A DNA stretch of 54,333 nt from Perkinsus olseni (lineage: Eukaryota > Perkinsozoa > Perkinsida > Perkinsidae), in NCBI GenBank assembly GCA_013115135.1, contig JABANP010000363.1, positions 1 to 54,333 on the forward strand, given 5' to 3'. Below, in pieces: positions 10,269 through 19,538 of this stretch (its first letter is position 1; every line of letters begins with the position of its first letter). The notes under the pieces are model-generated. The model made no database searches. It was not told where the DNA came from and was given only the letters and a program-made list of their open reading frames with translations. The translations under genes and the position numbers were made by a program.

Positions 10269-11561
10269 TTAAGCAGCCTGACGGGACTTGCTGGCAGGGT
10301 TGGTAGTGGCAGCACCAGTTGCCGGGAGTGTCGGCTGAGTGGTTGCCGGAGTGGTGGTAGTGAACAAACCCTGCTGCTCGGCGTTGGAGTAGAAGGACTT
10401 GAAAGTGGCTTTGAACTTATCATAGTCCAGGATGCCACTGGGGTTGGTCATGGCCAATGCCAGCTTGCACTTAGGACAAGTGAAGCCACGTTGAAGGAGA
10501 GCGATCTTGTCGATCGTGGACACTTTCCCTTCCCCGGGATAGGTCATCTCCCTCAGGTGGAGCACGTGCTCGAACTCCTTGATATAGTCGTAGGGCGACT
10601 GGCCAGGCGACTGCTGAGTGGATACCCAACGATTCTGTAGGGCACACTTTTCGGCGACGGTGAGGAACTCGTCGTCGAGAGCTTGAAGGACAGTGTCGCA
10701 GTGGGGAGTGTCGGTGTTACCCGCCGCGAGCTTGATGTCCTTCTTCAGCGGCTGCTCCAGTAGGTGTAGGATGGCGGCACCTCTCACCCGGGGTGATGGG
10801 TGAGACGAGACGATGTCGAGCATAGTAGAACGCCATTCGACGTAACGACCGTGTGGAGCATTGCCGGCAAACTTCGAATCCTTGGCAGGCTCACGACCGA
10901 CCAGCAAATGTACGTCCTTCACCGTCTGGTTCCATTCGGATGAAGAAGCCGTGGTCGCTGAGCCGAACACCGACTCCGGGGTAGGAGAGCCGGAGGGATT
11001 CGGGTTCAACTGATTGGGGAGGGCTGACTGAGTGACCTGGGTACTGTCAACACCGACAGAGGCACTGATGGCGGCTGTGGTGCGAGCAGTGTTCCTGGTT
11101 TCAGTCAAGGCTGCTGACAGGTCTCCCTTAATGGCGCTTCTGGCCGGGACATTAGTCAGGTTCAGCCTCGCCGCTCCACGATAGGATGTGAACAAACCAT
11201 CCAAGAAGGCACGAGATAGCCACGAACACACCGGTGTGAGCCACAGAGGTTTTTCGATCAGCTCGTCGTTCAAAATGGACTTCAACTCTCCCGTAAGGTG
11301 ACCATGTAGTGACGTACTGAACTCGGTAGACTCAAGGCGAGTCTTATCAATGTCATCAATGGGGTTGTCCTCATCGGGCTTGATGGTTGGAAAGGCCTGG
11401 AGAGCTGATCTCAGGGCGTCTTGGGCGACTCGGGCACCGGGCTGGTGACAGATGGCCAACGCTGCATCAATAGTGGCGTCTTTGGCAGTGTCGATGACTT
11501 CTCGGCTCACAGCCCCCAATGTCATATCCTTGCCATGAAGCAACACAACCGGAGGTGCCAT
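10269..11561 (-). CDS. Retrotransposon gag-like capsid protein
   Basis: An open frame of about 430 codons when started at the ATG at 11561 (MAPPVVLLHGKDM). The frame stays open further upstream through the LTR. The middle contains a typical retrotransposon gag capsid region (YVEWRSTMLDIV, then PYDYIKEFEHVLHLREM). A Cys pair (CPKCK) lies near the C-terminus and the tail is Thr/Ala/Pro-rich. There is no Met between the LTR boundary at 11520 and a position far inside the protein. The start codon therefore appears to lie inside the 5' LTR, so the usual primer-binding site position falls within coding sequence. That arrangement is unusual. Confidence 0.75.
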   Translation of the reverse strand: MAPPVVLLHGKDMTLGAVSREVIDTAKDATIDAALAICHQPGARVAQDALRSALQAFPTIKPDEDNPIDDIDKTRLESTEFSTSLHGHLTGELKSILNDELIEKPLWLTPVCSWLSRAFLDGLFTSYRGAARLNLTNVPARSAIKGDLSAALTETRNTARTTAAISASVGVDSTQVTQSALPNQLNPNPSGSPTPESVFGSATTASSSEWNQTVKDVHLLVGREPAKDSKFAGNAPHGRYVEWRSTMLDIVSSHPSPRVRGAAILHLLEQPLKKDIKLAAGNTDTPHCDTVLQALDDEFLTVAEKCALQNRWVSTQQSPGQSPYDYIKEFEHVLHLREMTYPGEGKVSTIDKIALLQRGFTCPKCKLALAMTNPSGILDYDKFKATFKSFYSNAEQQGLFTTTTPATTQPTLPATGAATTNPASKSRQAA

Positions 11562-11744
11562 ATTAAAAGAGTACAGAGTGTAGTTGGCCACAGACCAGCA
11601 GAGTGTGTCCAGTAGTTGGACAACTAAGTGCAAAAAGATTAGTATCGGTAACCGTGGGGCAATGGGGAATCTGGCGGTTTCACGGTTACACATTTAGGCG
11701 GGCGATATACAAAGATACTGAGAGAGAGGCGTGCGAATCTCACA
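11520..11744 (-). repeat. 5' LTR
   Basis: 225 bp; matches 5664-5887 except one extra A. In element orientation it runs from TGTGAG to GACA and includes the first codons of gag. TGGGGGCTGTGAGCC begins 1 nt inside the element, starting with the TGG expected of a primer-binding site, but I cannot match it to a particular tRNA. Confidence 0.9.
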
Positions 11745-11748
11745 CTAT

Positions 11749-13291
11749 CATGTTCATATAAAACGCCTCCGCTACGATGAAAACGTGCCTCACCGGTCCG
11801 ACCGGTTGTGTCGATGATGATAAGAGGCTAGATAGCGGAGTGGCATACTAGGGGCCCCAGTACTTGCGCTCTTCGATGAGCGCACCCCCGAACGCGTGAA
11901 TCGTGAAAAATGACAGGGCTCAAGGTCATTACACTAATTTTCTCTGGCCTAGCGGACAAGAGGGCTGCCAGAAGGGTTCCTCAGCGTTTTCCGGGCTTTG
12001 ATTTTGACTTTTCGTGGGCGAAGGGCGATTTTTATGATAGTTCTTGAAATGCAGTCCCGGATCCCGGGACTGCATTTCAAGAATGGTTCCCGTGAAAAAC
12101 ATTCTCGATTACAAACAACAGAGGTCTTCTGGAAAGGAAAGGAAGTCTCTCTGGTTGAATATAACCCTGAGAATAGCTTCTTGACAATCTATCTGATTGC
12201 ACCGCATGTCAATGCTACAGAAAGTCTCTAACTGTGCACATTGGCAAGAGTCTAACTAAGCCGGAACCGTAGGCGTTGGACTATAAACTCACACACACAG
12301 AGGCCTTCCACTGCGGCCACCTTCATTCAATGGTTCAATTTCAACCGTTATTCATCCACATTCGCAGGACTCGACTCTAATTGAGATGTGCTTCGACATA
12401 ACGCCTCGTTAGAGATACCAATCTCATCAGGTCGCTGAAAGTAACTGGAATCCGACCCAATGTTGGGACAGTGTACTGAGGAGGCAGTCAGCAGAACAGG
12501 CTCCGAATTTCGGACTGAGAAACACCCAAGCCGGGGGAAATTATCATTGATATGGAATGCGTCCCTCAGTAGGGCATCTGCGACGAGCGTCAGGGGGTCT
12601 GAGCGATCCTGAGACCGAGGGCAAATATCAAGTCACCACCGGGAATACTCGACAATGAGAAGACGAAACAAGCGAGTATTTCTCATTATAATGAAGTATT
12701 CAGCGCCGGTGCGAGACTCCTTTAAACGTAGTCCAGTGATGGCGCTCTCACTCGTTCTGCTAGCGCGGCTTACTGACGCGGCGCAGCGCTGTGGCGCTAG
12801 AATGCGGCGATGACGATGAGTCGAAGGTCGCTGGTCGACATCGATGCCTGTCCATTGATGACTCGACCGTCCTCAGTGAGGCTTCCGGTGTATGCGAAAT
12901 AGGTGTCATCAACGAAGATGTTCGGTGGTGTCGTTACCAGACTGTCTCCCTCTTCCACGCAGTCACGAGGCAATTTCTGGTATGTGAGAGCTTGATACGC
13001 ACGGACGATGAGCAATGCCATTCACATCGATACGAGGTTCCTCGTATGACTTCCGTTGAGTCTTTCCAGACGAGGACTCTCCTAGTCTAGCGGTGAAGTC
13101 CACAGTAATCATTAGACAGCCATCTGTCTCTCGGTGACACGATCGGTTTCACCGTTGCCGTGTTATGATCCAAAGACGCTTTTGTGTCGTCAGACATATT
13201 CTTCGAGGAATCGATCTCTATTTGCATGCTCAACGGAAAGATTCTCTCGCGATGGGGAAGTCTCTCAGTAGTTTCGGCTCAGTCCCATTGA
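11749..13291. other. No confident gene; contains a hairpin
   Basis: Short frames only. The minus-strand frame 12797-13021 (74 codons) could be a terminal exon but has no recognisable domain. The only clear structure is the inverted repeat at 12041-12083. Confidence 0.4.
12041..12083. repeat. 20-bp perfect inverted repeat (hairpin)
   Basis: Left arm TTCTTGAAATGCAGTCCCGG and its exact reverse complement are separated by three bases (ATC). The arms are too long and perfect to be chance. It could be a transcription or replication structure, or the scar of a small foldback element. Confidence 0.85.
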
Positions 13292-14107
13292 ATGATCCCC
13301 ATCTCATTTGTGGTTGGTTGCTTGCTCGCTGTACTCACCAGTGGCTGCCCCTCGCTTCAACTCGGGAAGTACTGCGCGTACCAGTTCGTGAGAAGAAATC
13401 ACAACCCACCCTTTGATACTTACACCTGTATGTATTTTCAATTCGACTGCTATAGAAGTGCTCAACTAGTGTATAACTACTTCGGCATACATGGATACAG
13501 TCTGAGGTATAATGACGTCACGTTCGAGGGCGACAAGATCATTCTGAAACGTCACGGGCGCACTGAAGGTCCTGACTTGTTCCCCTACTTTGACGTTGGC
13601 TTCGACCTACGATGGTCACCTTCGAGCCCTGGCGTCGTTCAGATGGTTGCTAAGAAAGCGCTTTATTCTTACAATCTCACCCGAGATTGCACAGCGCCGC
13701 CTGGATCGAAGACTGCAAAATGTGTCGAGCCACGAGCAACCGCATCAAGGGAGTTGGGATCTACTGTGACCGACGGACCACCGCCGATTGGAAAGTATTC
13801 GGCGGTCCCGGGTCCTGATGGCAACGCTATCGAATTCTCCGCTACTCCGGGATTGTCTACCAGCTGGGCAGGCGCCACTCTCTGGGACGCCTCCGAATGC
13901 TCATTTGATTATGTGACGGGTGATAGTGAGTACACGCTCGAGAAGGAGGGCTCCGGCGAGATCTTCAAGTTTAGCAACCCTCTCACTGATCTCACCTCGG
14001 ACTTCCTCAAAGTCGGTGCAGAGTTCGCCTTCAACTCTGCGGAAAACGCGGTGTACTTCGTCCCCAACGACAAATCCAAACCGAGGATCAAGCTCACTGC
14101 GGACTAG
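13292..14107 (+). CDS. Secreted protein, PGP family, intact copy (271 aa)
   Basis: Intronless frame of 271 codons. The N-terminus (MIPISFVVGCLLAVLTSGCP) is a good signal peptide, with likely cleavage near residue 18-20. The mature part has several Cys (about residues 28, 46, 52, 131, 141 and 208, so disulfides are likely). Blocks shared with two other loci are NDVTFEGDKIILKRHGR, PYFDVGFDL, YSAVPGPDGNAIEF, EYTLEKEGSGEIFKF and AVYFVPNDKSKPRIK. The partner copies are at 2594-3034 and 4803-5615, both damaged. The pattern suggests an all-beta secreted domain. I do not recognise a named family and give no function. It is the only member here with both a signal peptide and complete C-terminus. Confidence 0.8.
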   Translation: MIPISFVVGCLLAVLTSGCPSLQLGKYCAYQFVRRNHNPPFDTYTCMYFQFDCYRSAQLVYNYFGIHGYSLRYNDVTFEGDKIILKRHGRTEGPDLFPYFDVGFDLRWSPSSPGVVQMVAKKALYSYNLTRDCTAPPGSKTAKCVEPRATASRELGSTVTDGPPPIGKYSAVPGPDGNAIEFSATPGLSTSWAGATLWDASECSFDYVTGDSEYTLEKEGSGEIFKFSNPLTDLTSDFLKVGAEFAFNSAENAVYFVPNDKSKPRIKLTAD

Positions 14108-15273
14108 GATGGCTTCACTTGGACTTGATATCAATATTCTTCGAGCTTCATCACTCGTGCTGGGAGTTTGCCCGTAGAGGGCTAATTTCAGGCTTTTCGC
14201 TTGCCAGGCTGATTCTGTGTCAGTGTTGATGTATTGCGACCAATCTTCACTGTTCGTCACGCAGCCTACCCAGCGAGGCGAAGCCTGATCCAATAGAGTC
14301 TTGTGACCTCATCATCGTCATGATGATCCTAAATCGTATTTTTATCACCTAACCTTGTATTTATTGTCGATTTGCTATGAAAGCGGAGAGGCTAAGCAAC
14401 AGACCAGCGCGGCTCCTGCTGGCAGCCGATTTAGATATACCCGCAGCTCCGCCGCTGACTATGAAGACCATTTGGCGGTCCGATTTGGACTCGGGATTTA
14501 GGAACGCCAAGCTGTGTGCTCCGTTTGTTATCTGTCCCTAACCGGGGTCTCGTTGTCAGCTTCTGTCAGTCCGGTTTCTTCTTATTCCCACGCTCTCGTC
14601 AGTTCACATTGCCTCGAGTTTGAGTTCAATGATACCGAGGAATGCATCGTGTACATACAGTGTCATCGGTCACAAGCACGAGTACAGCCGCTCTAACTGT
14701 GACACGGCTGTGGTTTCGGCGGCGGTCGAGAACCAGCCTCAGGATTTTTCCTTGGTTTGTCGGGGGCGCCGACAGTCCGAGGGTGGCCTCAGCACGTAAA
14801 AGGCTCATTGATCGTGGGAGTACATCTCTTAGAACCGCGCGGCCCCCCGACTTCTGGTTTGTTAGCTCAATTGCTAATCATCTTCAATTGCCCTAAACGC
14901 TGGAAGTGCCAGTCACCCTGGTTTAGGATAATGAAAATGAGTGAGACCATCGAGCAGAGAGCAGACCTCGCCGCATCGACCCGCCAGAACACCCATGCCG
15001 CTCCCCATCTTCGTGAGCTACCTGTACGGACGCCGCGTGATGAGTTACTCGAGAATCGAGTCATCGGATGCCCCACGTGGACTGCGAGCCTCACAGCACC
15101 GGGGGTCTGCCGGCGATGTGCACGCGTGCAACTCTCCTATTGCAGTATCGGCCAATAGTTGGTTATTGTGACCCCGCAGGAAATCATCGCATATGAGTCC
15201 CAGTAGTTGCCTACTGTTAGAGTTGTTAGTAGAGCCGTCCAGGTTCCGCGCGCCAATGTATACGCGTACACAT
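14108..15273. other. Intergenic, no supported gene
   Basis: Several overlapping short frames on both strands without domains. No repeats recognised. Confidence 0.5.
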
Positions 15274-15483
15274 ATGAAGTTGACCGGTCTTTACGAGTTA
15301 GCTATTCTCGTAGTTGCCCCTTTTCATATGTTGGCTCTTCCCGGTCTATCGCGGACTGGTCCAGCTAGCGTTAGTGCACCTACGACTCCCCTAACACCTA
15401 CAGTTACTGTTCCAAAGACGTCTGAATCATTTTGGGCCAACATTGAGACTCCTTCATATGCTCATGCGTGCTACCAGCGTTAA
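15274..15483 (+). CDS. Possible small secreted peptide, 69 aa
   Basis: The ATG at 15274 opens a 69-codon frame beginning MKLTGLYELAILVVAPFHML, which has a charged start and a hydrophobic core like a signal peptide. The mature part is Pro/Thr/Ser-rich (TTPLTPTVTVPK) with one Cys. An in-frame longer start exists at 15193, but only the 15274 start places the hydrophobic core near the N-terminus. It could instead be the first exon of a larger gene or a decayed copy. No homologue is visible in the window. Confidence 0.35.
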   Translation: MKLTGLYELAILVVAPFHMLALPGLSRTGPASVSAPTTPLTPTVTVPKTSESFWANIETPSYAHACYQR

Positions 15484-15933
15484 AAGTATTGCAAGATTCC
15501 AAGTTTCGGGCGAATCTTGCAGCGGGAGCTTTCCGAGCGTAAAGCCACGTCATCTGGGATTTGTTTCGAAACACGATGCAGATGGGAGAAGGGTAAGCCT
15601 ATGATTCTCTAAAGAAGACGGCCGACACTTCGAAGACACGCTCAACATACTGGTAGATGCTTTTCGCGCTCGCCCGCGGCAGCAAAGCCGTCACAGCAAC
15701 ACAGCGATGAGGGTGGCCCTGGCTCTCTCTTGTACAGAGTTGATCGGCTTGTACTCCCACGCGGCCTTCGCTCTCCTCAAACGTGCTGTACACTTTCCGA
15801 GTCGACCACAGAGTCGAAATCACGCAGACAACCTTCGATGTTGCCCGTTGCGCACGCGTGCAAGTAGCACGCATGCGATTCCTTGAAAGCTTGCGCTTGT
15901 AAGTTTAAACCAGACGCTTTGTAAATACCAAAC

Positions 15934-17310
15934 ATGTCAGCCGAGAAAGACAATCGTCTGGCGGACTTCAACTCCGTGCCGGTTATCCCTAAAGGGAATA
16001 TCCTTACGGCATGGACCTGCCTGACCAACTGTATCATCGGTGCCGGCATGCTCAGCTATGCCAGAGCAAAAGCCGTCTGCGGTTGGTCATTGGGTGTGGT
16101 CCTTCTTTTCGTATTTGCCGTGTTGTCTTACTTTTCGCTGCATCTGATCAGCAGATGTGCAATGAAGATGCCCGGCAAGAGGCTGAGTTACAGCACCTTC
16201 GCTGTGGCTGCTGGATACCCGAGGCTGCCCCTTTTCATCGATTTCATCATGTTCATCCATAATGCGGGTATTGATACCGCCTACCTACAGGTCTTCGCCA
16301 GCCTTGGTTTGGCCCTCCTCGAAAATTGGTCCCCCGGCTCAACTGAAGGGAACAGGTTCTTGATTAGAGTTGGTCTTATCGGCCTGATCGTCGTCCTTCT
16401 CCTGCCGGTCTGCTTCCTCAAGCAAATCACCAACACCGCGATTACCAATATCATCGGCCTCAGCTGTTTCCTCTATGCTATCCTAGCCGGCGTTATCTAC
16501 TGCTTCAGTGTGGACGAGCAGTTCGGGGAGCGGTATGTGGGTATACCACCAACGTCTAGCGTATGGTCAATCTTGTCGGTCGTCCCAATCTTCATTTTCG
16601 GTTATTCCTGCCATTTCGCGATGCCTCTGGTTGCCGAAGATATGGTCAATCGGAGCATGAAGAAACTGGACATCGCCTCGTTGCTAGCCATCGCCTTCGT
16701 TTTTGTCATTTACCTTGCGGTCATGGTAGGACCGTACTACGCCTTCGGACATACGATCGAGTCCAACTTCTACCTCAACTTGCCGGTCTCCAACGTCGCT
16801 ATTCATATCGGCTACATAGTTTTGCCATTCGCCGTCCTCACAGCCTTCCCCTTGTTGCTCTTACCAGCTAGGCAATCAATCTCGAGTGTCATCACCTACT
16901 ACTTCCCTCGCCTACAAGATACTCTCAAGCTCCACATCGGGACGACTGTGGCCTTTCTGATCATCTGTACGGTGTTGGCCATAATCTTCGAGGACCTCGG
17001 TGCTACCATCCAATTCATTGGTATCATCGGCACCAACTTCCTAGCCTTCGTTATACCATGCTTCGTCTACCTCAACATCTGCTATACCCCAGTGCAGGGC
17101 GCAGTCGAGCAGCCCAACAAAGATGAAGTGGGAGGTCTGCACGATGTCTCCGATGTAAAGATCAAGGAGCCAGATGAGAAGGTCAGCCTTCTCAAGAAGT
17201 TGCGGAATCAGTCCCTCGAGTGGCATGGGGCTTTGGTGCTCCTTATTGTGAGTCTCGCTTTCTTCCCTCTGTGTTTGACTGGCTTGCTGCATGATCTCAT
17301 CAATGGTTGA
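15934..17310 (+). CDS. AAAP-family amino-acid transporter
   Basis: An intronless 458-codon frame encoding a polytopic membrane protein with about 11 hydrophobic segments. The first contains the AAAP/SLC38-type signature NCIIGAGMLSYARA (about residues 33-46). Further hydrophobic segments lie at about 50-75, 100-130, 145-165, 170-190, 205-225, 245-270, 285-310, 335-355, 360-385 and 430-452. The N-terminal tail is short and cytosolic-like. A hydrophilic loop at about 390-425 is rich in Lys, Asp and Glu. Proteins of this family carry amino acids across plasma or vacuolar membranes, driven by ion gradients; the substrate cannot be told here. Length matches the family (about 450 aa). The ATG at 15934 starts just before the first family motif, so I accept it. 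Confidence 0.9.
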   Translation: MSAEKDNRLADFNSVPVIPKGNILTAWTCLTNCIIGAGMLSYARAKAVCGWSLGVVLLFVFAVLSYFSLHLISRCAMKMPGKRLSYSTFAVAAGYPRLPLFIDFIMFIHNAGIDTAYLQVFASLGLALLENWSPGSTEGNRFLIRVGLIGLIVVLLLPVCFLKQITNTAITNIIGLSCFLYAILAGVIYCFSVDEQFGERYVGIPPTSSVWSILSVVPIFIFGYSCHFAMPLVAEDMVNRSMKKLDIASLLAIAFVFVIYLAVMVGPYYAFGHTIESNFYLNLPVSNVAIHIGYIVLPFAVLTAFPLLLLPARQSISSVITYYFPRLQDTLKLHIGTTVAFLIICTVLAIIFEDLGATIQFIGIIGTNFLAFVIPCFVYLNICYTPVQGAVEQPNKDEVGGLHDVSDVKIKEPDEKVSLLKKLRNQSLEWHGALVLLIVSLAFFPLCLTGLLHDLING

Positions 17311-19500
17311 CTGAGTAGCACGTTGTAATCTTTTTGTATGAAGAGTGAGAATCCCTTCGGCCTGTTGTTTGACTTCTCCAAGGCGTATATTCTGTACCGA
17401 CTAACCGCCTCCTATGAAAAGGAGGAATTGTTTATAGCACAGGAGGAGCGCGCAAATCTCCGCCTGGTCTCGTCTTATGTATTGAACGTTCTCGTCGGTC
17501 TTTTCTGAAATTTCTGATGCTCTGAAATTTCTTATCGTGTCATCAATTTTTTACTACTATCATCGAAAAGGGCGAAGCGGCTGTTCTGAGTGGCCGCCAG
17601 TCAGTGGAATCATGTTATAAAATTCTGTCAGAGTCAATCGTTGCTCTCGGGATATCCCTCAATGTGGGTACTCCCAGCGCGGACATAGTCACGAAGGTGT
17701 TCGGTCGAAATAATGATTTTTTGTCGGTACAAGCTCACTGTGCGGTGCTTATCGCAACAGTGTCTATCTGTCCTGTCGACTGTCGTCTCTTGCAGTCCTT
17801 GTTGTCTCCTTTCCGGATCCTTTTCGAATCGAGTTCGTCAGTGGGCGGCGGGTTACCACTGTCATTTTCTCGCGCGACAACCGCGAGTAGGATCTCTCGA
17901 GCGAACCATAAAGACTCGTTCCGGTTTGCCACAGGGATTCTCCTCATTAAGGCCAGGCCTTCCTAGGATGCAGGTCGGTTGCACGGCTCGGTGTGGGCTG
18001 GCCCTAGTGAGTTCATCGAACGCTCGGAAGAGAATCAGCCGAGATTGTCGTCCAGTCTAGTCAGCTCAAACGACTTCCAAACTCGAGCACGGGGGCTATG
18101 CTACCGTCGTCCGACGACTGTCGTGGTCGGTCCGGTCACGGTAGAGGGCGTTGTCAGAGAACGTAAAACGTCGCACAACGTCGAGGAAGTTGGTAGCGGA
18201 AACTGTAGAGGGAAGGTCTGATCACCCATTGAGCCAGCCGATACCACAGATACCCTCACCATTGATACAAAACTAGTATGCAATATTGGAGGAAATACTA
18301 TCCAACAGAGAAAGATGAGTAGATCAGCACATTACTAGCAGTGGCTAGAGGAGTGTGACACTGTGTCCAGCACATCCGACAGCACACAGCAATTGGGCGA
18401 TACCAGTGATCAGGTTCGACTCCTATCGGTCGAGATGAAACCTCTGAGTATGGGGAGGGGGAGAGGGGCGTACGAGTGCCGAAACCTGAGGCAAGCGCAG
18501 TTCCGTGAGAGGTATCCCGGAACTGCCGAAACCCAAGCGAACACGGACTTGCAGGCCCATGAAAGCCCAGTATCCGACCAAGCGCCTTGCCATGGTAACG
18601 GCACTCGACACGTCCAGCCCACATCATCCTTTAGATGATGACGAGCTCACCCACAGTGTGGGTCCCACACTCGGTTTTGCAGGGTTCAGGGAGGGTGGAT
18701 AAAACAAAACGAGAGGCCTGGCGGCGCGGCCCACGCATCTCCGCCTGGTTTCGAGTTCTCATTAGTTCACATGATGGCGAGCCCGAAGGCCGATTCGTGC
18801 GGAAGAAAGCATTCGATGCTTAGCGATGCTAAGTTGACGTTGCTCCTAGTCCACGGGCTCTGTTCTGCGTTACGTGTGGCATTCTCCTCCAAGAGGAATG
18901 CAGAGCGAGTGGCCCAAGGGAAAGACCAGTTCGGGATGACGCAAATGGTATCATCCCCAACTGCTCTGCATCATGCAATGGGCGAGCCTATCGTCGCGAG
19001 GGAAACCAACGACCGGGCTGGCTCATCCGAGAGAAAGCGCTTGTTAGTTGATGAGACTCCCTGGCACGTCCACCAGTAAAGTCGGTATCGCCGACGATTC
19101 AGCACTACCGCCCCCACCTCGCCTCCGCGGCGGCCCTCCCTCGACTGCATGGGTTGATGATGGTAGAAGTTCAGGAGTAGCGCAATTTATGGTATAAGCA
19201 TTGTTTTTGTTGCATCAGTCCCGATCCTCCCTCCTCGAGAGGAGCATCCCCAGATAAGCGAAATACCGACGACAGCCACATGGTTGACCTCGTATTTAAC
19301 TTCGGCGTACTCGGCGGCCCGCACCTGGGTTACGAGGGTTTCTCAAAGCGGTGATGTCGAGCCTTTGGAGGGAAAAGACGGTATACAAACAACCAGCACT
19401 GACAGAGACGATGACTTGAGACCTCCGGTGGAGTATTGCATCAACCTCGGCATTGATTTGTAAGTCATTCGGGCTAAGCCATGAATGCAGTCCCTAACCT
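17311..19500. other. Intergenic, no supported gene
   Basis: Short overlapping frames only. A run of them around 18.3-18.7 kb on both strands are mutual shadows. No domain, repeat or RNA gene recognised. Confidence 0.5.
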
Positions 19501-19538
19501 GTTCGAGACCGACTGATTGAGAACACAACACCTGAGTT

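Larger units (their letters stand above)
5664..11744 (-). mobile_element. LTR retrotransposon, near-intact, recent insertion
   Basis: The element is read on the minus strand. Direct repeats at both ends begin TGTGAG and end GACA, so they have TG...CA termini. The repeats are identical except for one A in a homopolymer. CTAT flanks both sides (5660-5663 and 11745-11748), consistent with a 4-bp target-site duplication. A purine tract precedes the 3' LTR. Internal order is gag, zinc knuckle plus protease, reverse transcriptase, RNase H, integrase, which is the Ty3/Gypsy or Bel/Pao order and not the Copia order. The coding region is divided over four open frames. The near-identity of LTRs implies a very young insertion. 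It landed about 50 bp beyond the end of a decayed secreted-family gene. Confidence 0.9.

Noticed and set aside
12791..13090. 99-codon plus-strand ORF and its 74-codon minus-strand counterpart
   Set aside because: No domain or homology within the window. Coding on either strand cannot be decided.
18298..18638. Five overlapping ORFs on both strands near 18.4 kb
   Set aside because: They overlap each other in several frames, carry no domain and have no splice or family support.
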